Shown here in pieces: positions 56,374-64,000 of a stretch of DNA of 64,000 nt (positions are counted from its first letter, which is position 1; each line of letters starts with the position of its first letter). The stretch is from contig CAKKNE010000006.1 in NCBI GenBank assembly GCA_918797485.1, positions 2,108,001 through 2,172,000 of the forward strand, read 5' to 3'. A program made the translations under genes and the position numbers. The notes under the pieces are model-generated. The model was not told the origin of the DNA. It made no database searches and saw only the letters and a list, made by a program, of their open reading frames with translations. Source of the DNA: Pelagomonas calceolata. Lineage: Eukaryota; Sar; Pelagophyceae; Pelagomonadales; Pelagomonadaceae.

Positions 56374-57357
56374 TCACGACGGCGTCGTCGTCGTCGGGGC
56401 CGCGACCGCGGCGACGAGTTCTGCGACGGTCGCGACGACGCGGTGGCGGGCGTCGGAGCGCGTGCCAAAGGCATGCGGGGCGCTCACCTTTCGAATCAAG
56501 GCCCCGGCCTCGCGCGCGCGGTCGACGAGCGGGCCTTTGGCGGCGCACCAGACGTCCGGCGGGTCGTCGAAGAGCACGAGCCCGGCGGGGTACGGCCCGT
56601 CGAACGGCTTGTGCAGCACCCGCATTTCATCTCTGGCGAGGCCGAGCATCGTGACGACATTGCCAAAGCCACACATGGTTTCGGCAGTAACATCTTCGTG
56701 GACGCGATCCATACCGGCCGTCGCGCCGGCCGCGCGGAGGAGGCGGCGTCGCACGACTTTCGGAACTATACCGAGTAATGTAGAGAAGGACGCGAGCGAG
56801 AAGGCGAGAACGGGCGCGAGCGGCGACGTCACGAGCCGTCTAAGTTTTCGGAAGGCCGGATCGGCTTCTCTGTTTTCCAAGTAAGGCGTGACGCACACCA
56901 CAGGGACGTCTCGTTGTGCTTTCAGCGCAAAATAACCACCGATGCTGTGACCGACGACGACCAACCGCCGACCCTGGCCCTCGGCGAGCGCGCGCTCGCC
57001 GTCGATCGCTCCGGCCACGTGTTTAATCTGCTCGTCCACGGAGAATGCACCCCTGGGTCTGTTCAGCGCCCAGCGCGACGCGTCGCCCCACCAGTGTCGT
57101 GAGACTCGCCTACCGTCGACGAAGCCGCGGAGCCCGAGAACAGTGACGTCGCCCCGCGTCGCATCCGCCAATTCCTGCGCGGCGGCGGCGTAGAACCGCG
57201 CCACGCCCGGGTTTCCGCCCACGAAGAGGACGCGCGGGCCGTCACTGCCGCCGGTATGCCGCAGCACGTCGAAGTCCTTCTCGGCCGACCGGGCTCGGTC
57301 GAAGGCCGACGGGAGCGCTCGCACGGCCATAAATGCACCGATGTAGTATAGTGCCAT
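56374..57357 (-). CDS. Lipid-droplet-associated hydrolase-like alpha/beta hydrolase
   Basis: 327 residues. The alpha/beta-hydrolase features are ordered: VLFVGGNPGVARFYAAAAQE (oxyanion region and the GNPG signature of the LDAH/UPF0554 family), VTVLGLRGF, FSVDEQIKHVAGAI, and the nucleophile elbow VVVGHSIGGYFAL (Ser in GHSIG, about residue 155). A hydrophobic insertion (LAPVLAFSLASFSTLLGI) may bind the lipid droplet. The His of the triad is likely in the C-terminal VSAPHAFG. LDAH proteins act on or at lipid droplets in sterol or triglyceride turnover; substrate unproven. Start 57357 is the first true ATG that gives the hydrophobic YYIGAFMAVRAL leader. Confidence 0.8.
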   Translation of the reverse strand: MALYYIGAFMAVRALPSAFDRARSAEKDFDVLRHTGGSDGPRVLFVGGNPGVARFYAAAAQELADATRGDVTVLGLRGFVDGRRVSRHWWGDASRWALNRPRGAFSVDEQIKHVAGAIDGERALAEGQGRRLVVVGHSIGGYFALKAQRDVPVVCVTPYLENREADPAFRKLRRLVTSPLAPVLAFSLASFSTLLGIVPKVVRRRLLRAAGATAGMDRVHEDVTAETMCGFGNVVTMLGLARDEMRVLHKPFDGPYPAGLVLFDDPPDVWCAAKGPLVDRAREAGALIRKVSAPHAFGTRSDARHRVVATVAELVAAVAAPTTTTPS

Positions 57358-57803
57358 GGTGTGGTCCGTTGTCTTCTTGCGCGCGGGCTCAGTGTCCCCC
57401 CTCAGTCGCACGAACTAACCTGCGATCAGGCGCTCCTGCCGCCGCTCCGGCACGGTGCAATCACTGCCCAAGAGTGCTCTCACAGTGTTGCTGCCAGGCG
57501 TGCGCGAGCTCAGCACTTTGGGCCCGCAGCTGCAAGCAGATCTCTGGGCGCTCAATAATACACCACTACGCTAGCGGTCGTGCAGGTACGCTGTGCACCC
57601 TTCAAAAGGCAAGCTCCACCAAGCTCGGCACAGGCGCTGCAGATGCTGAGCACTGCCTACACGGCGCTATTGACGAAGCAGCACCACATACGTAATCAGT
57701 CGAGCCATATAATCACCCTCAGTTCGTCTGCGCAGTCGCTGTCGCATCTATGACTCGCACACCATGTGCTCTCTCATTTGCTGAGTGCCAATAAAAACCG
57801 GCC
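57358..57803. promoter_or_regulatory. Divergent promoter region
   Basis: 446-bp spacer between divergent genes. A half-decayed palindromic element (GCTAGCGGTCGTGCAGG then TACGCTG) lies at 57570-57593, 211 bp from the deformylase start. Otherwise nothing recognised. Confidence 0.4.
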
Positions 57804-58496
57804 ATGAGGCGGTGGGCCGCAAGCGTACTGCTACTGCTCCTGGCCAGCCCGACGCGCCCGCTCGACGTCGGTCGCCGCGACTTCCTGACCACAATAAGCG
57901 CGGCCACGCAATCACAGACGTGGACGCCGACCGCGTTGGAGAAGCTAACCCTTGCAAGTGCCGCCCAACTCGATCAGCTACCATTCGCGCGCTATCCCGA
58001 CCCGATACTACGGCTCGAAGCGAAGCCGGTCCGGCGCTTCGACGCCGCGCTCGCGAAGACGGTCGCGCTGCTGCGCGCGGCGGCGCGGCGCCACGGCGCG
58101 CAGGGCCTGGCGGCGACGCAGTGCGGCGTCGACGCGGCGATTGTATTACTCGGCGACGAGGCCTTCGTGAACCCCCGCATCGTCGAGCGGTCGCCCGAGG
58201 CCCGTCTACGATGCTGGACGGAGCGGTGCCTCGCGCTGCCGCCGGACGTCCGCGTGGAGACGCTCCGCGACGAGACGTTGACAGTCGCGGCCACCACGGC
58301 CGCGGGCGTTCCCTTCACGACGACGCTGACCGGCGCGGCGGCGCGCCAGTTCTCCCACGAGTACGACCACGCGCGGGGCGTCCTCATCATCGACCACGCC
58401 TACGATGCTGTTGCGTCGACGGCGTTCCCGGCCATGGCGCGGCTCGAGGAGCCGTTCCACACGGAGCGACGACGGCGCGCCTGGGACCGAGCCTAA
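57804..58496 (+). CDS. def: Peptide deformylase, organellar
   Basis: 230 residues. A signal-like leader (MRRWAASVLLLLLASPTRPL) and a twin-arginine-like DVGRRDFLTT precede the enzyme. The three PDF motifs are present: I, HGAQGLAATQCGV (family GxGLAAxQ); II, WTERCLALPP (family EGCLS, here E-R-C-L-A with the metal-binding Cys kept); III, FSHEYDHARGVL (HExxH, two metal-binding His and the catalytic Glu). PDF removes the formyl group from nascent organelle-made proteins. The motif II changes (Gly to Arg, Ser to Ala) are unusual and may lower activity. Plastid is likelier than mitochondrion given the leader. Confidence 0.85.
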   Translation: MRRWAASVLLLLLASPTRPLDVGRRDFLTTISAATQSQTWTPTALEKLTLASAAQLDQLPFARYPDPILRLEAKPVRRFDAALAKTVALLRAAARRHGAQGLAATQCGVDAAIVLLGDEAFVNPRIVERSPEARLRCWTERCLALPPDVRVETLRDETLTVAATTAAGVPFTTTLTGAAARQFSHEYDHARGVLIIDHAYDAVASTAFPAMARLEEPFHTERRRRAWDRA

Positions 58497-58510
58497 CGTT
58501 GTATGTGTTG

Positions 58511-59074
58511 TTACTTTGCTTTCGTCAGCTCCACGCGCAGCGTCCGGTCGAGCTTTCTCCATTTCGCCTTGACGCGCGTGGGGTCCACCGGGCGCTCCAG
58601 GGCCACACGCAGTGGTGCGGCGAGCGCCGCGCCGGCGACGACGAGCTCGTCCGCGTGCGCCGTCAGGTCGAGGTCGGCCGCGCGGCTCACGCCGGGGAAC
58701 GGGCCCAGGGTGACGACGAAGCCGTCCGCTACGGCCTCAACGACTGCGTTTGGTGGTGCCGAGGCGGCCGGTTCGCAGGCTGGTCGCGGCGGTGAAGGCA
58801 TAGCGGCCGGCGGAGATGGCACAGGACCTGCTGGAGCGGCCGGCGCCGTCCGCGGCTCGGGCTTCCGCGGCGCCGCGTCGGACGGAGCCGCGCCGAGCCG
58901 GCGCGGCGGCTCACAAACGACCACGTCCGTGCGCGACGCGAGCGTGCGATTCGTGCCCAGGCGCACGGGCGCCGTGCTCGGCGGCTGCCCATCTAGGCGC
59001 TGCGGCGGCGGGCAGTGCTTCAAATCCTTGTCGACGGCAGTATGCGCATAAAACTTGCCCTGGAGCGCGGCCAT
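58511..59074 (-). CDS. PIH1/CS-like domain protein
   Basis: 187 residues. The N-terminus (MAALQGKFYAHTAVDKDLKH) resembles the opening of short axonemal or dynein-assembly proteins only superficially; the middle is a Pro/Ala linker. The C-terminal 75 residues (VVEAVADGFVVTLGPFPGVS, LDLTAHADELVVAGAALAAP, VDPTRVKAKWRKLDRTLRVE, LTK) match the CS/PIH1 C-terminal beta sandwich: an alternating strand pattern ending in AKW.K....L.V.L. Such domains bind Hsp90 or R2TP in dynein preassembly and other complexes. Start 59074 is chosen since upstream codons are an arginine run. It is convergent with the deformylase gene, 14 bp apart. Confidence 0.55.
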   Translation of the reverse strand: MAALQGKFYAHTAVDKDLKHCPPPQRLDGQPPSTAPVRLGTNRTLASRTDVVVCEPPRRLGAAPSDAAPRKPEPRTAPAAPAGPVPSPPAAMPSPPRPACEPAASAPPNAVVEAVADGFVVTLGPFPGVSRAADLDLTAHADELVVAGAALAAPLRVALERPVDPTRVKAKWRKLDRTLRVELTKAK

Positions 59075-59327
59075 GCTTCGCACGCGCCGACGGCGTCGTC
59101 TGGTGGGGGCGTATGGGCAGCCTCGAGTTCGACGCACAGTGCTGTCTCTAGCGCCGCCCCGAATTTAAAAAGCCAGAGCCGGTTCCCACGCCGCAGTGCC
59201 TCGGCCGAACCCTCGCGACGACCCCCGGCCGCAGGCCGCGCTACCTAGATACTACCGCACTCGCCCGGCATTTGCATCCGGAGCGCCCTGAACTTGGGCA
59301 GGGAGCGAGCAGGGAGCGACGTCGAAG
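59075..59327. other. Spacer before the subtilisin gene
   Basis: 253 bp between divergent genes; no palindromic element or other signal recognised. A near-repeat GGGAGCGAGCAGGGAGCGAC lies at 59301-59320, just before the ATG. Confidence 0.3.
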
Positions 59328-60702
59328 ATGCACGGGCAGCTCTTAATTCACGCTCTCTGCTGGTGGGCCATCGCGCGCGGCCAGAAAGAAGCGCCCGGGG
59401 AGGGGCCCAATCGGCGGAATGCCCACGCGCCCCCGGAGGTGGCAGCCCCTGAGCCGCATTGGGGCCGCAACGCGGACATCCGCGCGAACCTGCCCTTCCT
59501 GCACCGGCGCGGCCCCGCGAAGAAGAAGCAGGGGCCCGCGGCGGCGGGGGGCCGCGGCGAGGGGCCGGCGCGGAGGGCGCCCGCGCGGCCGCACGTGGCG
59601 CGCCTGGACAAGCGCGACGCGGACCGCGTGCCCGCGTGGCCGCGCGCGAAGAAGGCCCCCCGGCGCGGGCCCGGGAAGGCGCCCCTCCACGGGCCCGGGA
59701 AGAAGCGCGCGCGGCCCCTCAAAGGGCCCGGGAAGGCGCCCCTTCACGGGCCCGGGAAGAAGCGCGCGCCGCCCCTCAAAGGGCCCGGGAAGGCGCCCCT
59801 CCACGGGAAGCCGCCCGGGAAGGCGCCCGCGAAGCCGCCGGCGCCGGCGCTCGACAAGGAGCGGCTCCGCGAGAAGATGCGGGCGCGGAAGAAAAACGAA
59901 GCAGGGCCGGCGCCGCGGAGCGACGGCCAGTGCGCCTGCGAGTGCGAGGCCGCGAGCATCCCGAGCTACGTGGGCGACGGCTGGTGCGACGCCGAGAACA
60001 ACCTGGCGCCCTGCTACGACGGCGGCGACTGCTGCGCGGAGACGTGCAACCCCGACGCCTACTTCACGTGCGGCATCGCGGGCTACTCCTGCGACGACCC
60101 GAACGCGGCGGCGTGCGCCTCGCGGTCGGGCTACGCGTGCGAGTCCGTCTTCGGCGAGGCGACGTGGGCGCCGTGGACCTACTACTACGGCGGCTACGAG
60201 CCCTCGCCGGGGCCCGTGACGGACGACGCGCCGCCGGTGCCGGCGCCGGCGCCGGGGCCCGCGACGATGACGCCCAGTTACTACTACTACGGCGGCGGCT
60301 GGCGCGACGACAACAACACGGTGGCCGACTGCGTCGACGGGGACGACTGCTCGGCCTACTGGGTCGGCGACGGCGTCTGCGACGGCGTGGACCAGGCGTA
60401 CGGCTGCGACTTGACGTGCTACGAGAACGACGGAGGGGACTGCGACACTCCGGCCTTTACGGACTGGGGATTTCAGCAGGGGTGGTGCTCCAGCGAGCTC
60501 GACGAATACGTGGGCAGCGTTTATAGTATCGAGGAATGTTGGGGCCTGTGCGAAGACACGTACGGCAGCGAGCTCGTGGCCGTCAACCGGGACCAGAACA
60601 ATTACTGCTACTGCCAGCACGACTGCCAGTGCCTCGACGAGGGCCACGGCGGCGGCTACTACGTCGCGACGAGCGACGCGATCCCCGAGCTGCCCGGCCC
60701 GT

Positions 60703-60734
<32 letters not shown>

Positions 60735-63700
60735 AGCAGCTCGCTGGCCGACTGCGCCGCCGACGGGGACGACTGCCCGGCCTACTGGGTCGGCGACGGT
60801 GTCTGCGACGGCGTGGACCAATGGGACGGCTGCGACCTGTCCTGCTACGATCAGGACGGCGGCGACTGCTGCGACGGCTACGCGTGCACCGCTGACGACG
60901 ACTGGGGCACCTGGGACGACGGCGACGACGCGTCGTACGGGGGGGGCTCTGTCGACGACTGCTCGGGCGACGGCGACTCGTGCCCCGAGACCTGGATCGG
61001 CGACGGCCTCTGCGACGGCCTGGACCAGGCGTACGACTGCGACCTGTCCTGCTACGAGCGCGACGGTGGGGACTGCTGCGACGGCTACGCGTGCGCCGCT
61101 GACGACGACTACGGCTACGGCTACGGCGGGTCCTGGACGCCCCAGTTCTCCTACAGCTACGAGGGCGCGTGCCCGGCGTCGTGCTACGGGAGCTCCTGCG
61201 ACGTCTGGACCATGTACGGCTACACCTGCGCGAGCCTCGAGGGCGATTACGACTGCGACTGCTCGGGCTGCGCGTGCGAGGAGTTTGATTTTGATTGGGG
61301 GTACGGCTACGGGTCCAACGGAGACGATTATGCGGGAGACTGCGCGGACGCCAACGGCTACGACTGCTGCGCCGCCGCCATCCCGAGCTACGTGGGCGAC
61401 GGCTGGTGCGACGCCGAGAACAACGAGTCCCCGTGCTTCGACGGGGGGGACTGCTGCGAGTCGACGTGCGTCACCAACGCTTACGAGTGCGGCTTCAACG
61501 GCTACGCGTGCCGCGACCCCAGCACCTACGACTGCGACGCGGCGGCGGACGCGGCGAGCGTCGGCGACGGCACGTGCGACGCCGCGAACAACGTGGACCC
61601 GTGCTACGACGGCGGCGACTGCTGCGCCGAGACGTGCGTCGGGAGCGCGTGCGGCAATTATCAGTGCGCGGACGTCGCCATCCTCTCGCAGCAGTGCGAC
61701 GAGGCCATGGCCTGCAGCGCGTGCGGGACGGGCTGCTCGTGGTGCGCCGCGGACCTCGTCTGCGCGGCGTCGAGCGACCTGCCGACCCTGGAGGAGCTCC
61801 AATGGTCGGCGCCGGCGGCCACGTGCGACGCGACGCGGGCCGACTACTCCGACACGGGGGCGTCGTGCCCGGCGCGCGACGACCCGGTGGAGGACCCCTA
61901 CTACGAGGCCGCCGCCTGGTATTTGGAAGCGATCCGCGCGCCCGAGGCCTGGGCCGCGGGCTACACGGGCGCGGGCGTCCAGATTTTGGTGAACGACAAC
62001 GGCGTCGACAACACGCACCCCGACCTGGCGAAGCTCGACGTCGCGAACTCCTGCGACGTCTACGCGCCCTCCGGCTGGGACGCGCACGGCACGGTCTGCG
62101 CGTCGCTGGCGGCCGGCGACGCGAACTCGCACTGCGGCGTCGGCGCCGCGCCGGGCGCCGGCATCGCGTCGTGCACGATGATGGGCGCCAACTTAGCCTC
62201 GGAGTACTACGACGGGAGCTTCATCTCGCACCACCACGACGTCAACGACATCTCCTCCAACAGCTGGGGCTACGACCTCTGCGAGCGCCATTCGTACTCG
62301 GCGAGCTGCCCGTTCTCGTGCCCCTCGGGCACGTCGTCCTGCCCCTGCGACGTGTGCGACGGAGACGACTGGTCCAGTGGTGATCTCTCGTCGTCCTGCG
62401 AGGCCGCGGTCGTGAGCTACTGCTCGTACTACTTCAACAACGACGTGACGCCCTGTTTGGAACTGGACCACTACTTCGTCCAGTGCGGCTACAGCCAGCT
62501 CTCGACCGCGGCGCACGACAAGCTCGTCGAGGGCACGACGGCGGGCCGCGGGGGTCTAGGTATGGTCTTTGTCTTCGCGGCGGGCAACTCGTACGACGTC
62601 GGCCAGGACGTGAACTACGAGGGCTACCAGAACTCCCGGTTCACGATGAGCGTCGGCGCGCTCGGCCAAGACCTCAAGCACGCGTCTTACTCGTCGACCG
62701 GCGCGCCGGTCTTCATCAGCGCGCCCGGCGGCGACTCGGAGAACTACCACGGCATGCTCGCCGCGCAGCCGCTCTCCCACGGCCTCACCGATAATTGTGG
62801 CGACGCCGGCATGGGCACGTCCTACGCGGCCCCGCTCGTCTCCGGCGTCGTGGCGATGGTCCTCGAGGCGAATCCCAATTTGACGTGGAGGGACGTGCAA
62901 GGCGTGCTGGCCTCGACGGCGACGCGGCCCCACGAGGACGCCGAGGACCAGTGGACCACGAACCAGGCCGGCGTCAAGCACAGCTACAAGTACGGGTTCG
63001 GGCTCGTCGACGCGCTGGCCGCCACCGCGGCGGCGACGACCTGGACGACCTGGGGCGCGGAGTTGACGCTCATGACGCAGACAGTGAGCGGCGAGGCCCT
63101 GGTCGACTTCGACGGCGCCGAGCACTGGGTCGAGTCGGAGGCGGCGGCGTTCGGCTCGTCGGAATTTGTGATAGAGGGCGTCGCGGTCTACGTGACCATC
63201 AAGCATCCCAGGCGAGGCGACCTGCGGATCGAATTGGAGAGGAACGGCGTGACCTCGCTGCTCACGGACGACAAGCTCGAGTTCGGCACGCGCTACACGC
63301 ACCACAAGTATACCACCCTGAGACACTGGGGCGAGCGCGCGGACGAGGGCGCGTTCACGCTCCGCGTGGCGGACCGGAGAGCGGGGAGCGGCGACGACGA
63401 CGACCTCGGGTCGAACTACTGGGCCGAGTACTACGCCGACGACGACGGCGACGACGACGGCCTCCTGGTGTCGTGGACGCTCCAGCTCTACGGCCACGAC
63501 GGCGACCCGACGACGCAGGAGACGCCGCAGCCGACGCTAAGCCCGCCCACGATCACGCGGTGGGGCAGCGGCCAGGGCTGGTGCTACTCGGACCTCGACT
63601 ACTACATCGGCGGGTACAGCGGCGACGAGTGCTGGCGTGAATGCGAGGCGATCTACGGCGCCTCCCTCGTGGCCGTCAACTGGGACACGGTTGGGGGGGA

Positions 63701-64000
63701 GGCCAGTTGCTCCTGCCAGAACGACTGCCAATGCATGTTGCCTGTGGGCGACGCCGGTTTCCTCGCGACAGTGGAGGCGGTCGCGGAGCTCCCGGGCGCG
63801 TGCGACGACTCGGTCGACTCCGAGAGTGAAAACCAGGGCGGCACCGACGTGGCGGACTGCTCGGGCGACGGCGACGCGTGCCCCGAGGCCTGGGTCGGCG
63901 ACGGGTACTGCGACGGCGCGGACCAGGTGTACGACTGCGATTTGACCTGCTACGACAACGACGGCGGCGACTGCGAGCCCCCGCCGACGGCCTGGGAGCC
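59328..64000 (+). CDS. Giant secreted subtilisin/kexin-like protease with LNR repeats, 5' part
   Basis: At least 1557 residues, one uninterrupted frame running off the right edge. A signal peptide (MHGQLLIHALCWWAIARG) is followed by a basic propeptide with three GPGKAPLHG-type repeats (about 112-160) rich in dibasic sites. Lin-12/Notch (LNR) units recur, e.g. SIPSYVGDGWCDAENN, CYDGGDCC; VGDGVCDGVDQ, CDLTCYENDGGDC, at about 210, 345, 485, 550, 690 and 750. WSC/PAN-like modules (GWCSSELDEYVGSVYSIEEC) precede and follow. The S8 subtilase has Asp890 (VNDNGVDNTHPDL), His920 (DAHGTVCASL), Asn1087 and Ser1165 (GMGTSYAAPLVSG), and then a P-domain (FVIEGVAVYVTIKHPRRGDL), as in kexin/furin. Extracellular maturation or shedding protease; calcium-binding LNRs are expected. 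Antisense long frames are shadows. Confidence 0.9.

Noticed and set aside
59343-62132. 929-codon minus-strand open frame opposite the subtilisin gene
   Set aside because: Val/Ala/Arg-rich with no domain; it mirrors the LNR/subtilase gene, whose catalytic residues are unmistakable. A product of high GC.

Overview
This is a GC-rich nuclear segment of a photosynthetic stramenopile, most likely a pelagophyte (Aureococcus/Pelagomonas-like). The reasons: a fucoxanthin chlorophyll a/c-binding antenna protein; many presequences with a signal peptide followed by an ASAF/AF-type plastid cleavage site; an orthodox histone H3; a kinesin-3; very compact genes on alternating strands; and short introns that resemble one another (introner-like). 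Species assignment is inference; no rRNA, tRNA or CRISPR was recognised.

Layout. 1-2.5 kb: 3' end of a Tex/SRBD1 gene, then degenerate sequence with a GT61-like fragment and the tail of a MYND/TPR gene. 2.5-20.7 kb: Rieske protein, [2Fe-2S]-TPR protein, kinesin-3, histone H3, plastid FKBP, prolyl-hydroxylase-like TPR protein, antenna protein, DUF3119-like plastid membrane protein, truncated MYND copy, EF-hand membrane protein, small repeat protein, pRiA4b/MYND protein, TBC RabGAP. 20.7-36.1 kb: a three-part fusion (BtuF-like + DUF5522 + Dph6-like ATP-PPase), small membrane proteins, DPY30/SAP protein, thioredoxin-like ferredoxin, two inverted paralogous transporters, plastid GrpE, TRM13, coiled-coil protein, AlkB-like and SET proteins. 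36.1-37.9 kb: a gene-free, visibly more AT-rich stretch with decayed repeats. 37.9-64 kb: a proline-rich protein, Sfi1-like protein, SPFH protein, intact MYND-RINGv-TPR protein, plastid FKBP, TAF11, pseudo-phosphatase, PH-like protein behind an in-frame TAG, thylakoid-lumen protein, importin-like protein, a 702-aa Ala/Lys-rich plastid protein, plastid Omp85, dehydroquinate synthase, lipid-droplet hydrolase, peptide deformylase, a PIH1/CS-like protein and a very large LNR-subtilisin protein that runs off the right edge.

Two window-wide signals stand out. First, an orientation-free, nearly palindromic element of about 22 bp (core TGTAAGACACTAG, flanked by CTAGC on the other side) occurs in at least 15 intergenic regions. 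It is never in a coding region and almost always lies 70-280 bp before a start codon, so it looks like a general promoter element. Second, the recognisable introns share the motif ACGCCATCGACGCG, sometimes as an inverted repeat, and several share a donor-side block (ATCTCGGCGTCC). The same motif sits at gene breakpoints and in some intergenic spacers. Many products are plastid proteins (antenna, FKBPs, GrpE, Omp85, AroB, PDF, lumen protein), but functional clustering is weak: neighbours are mostly unrelated and seem to share divergent promoters rather than operons.
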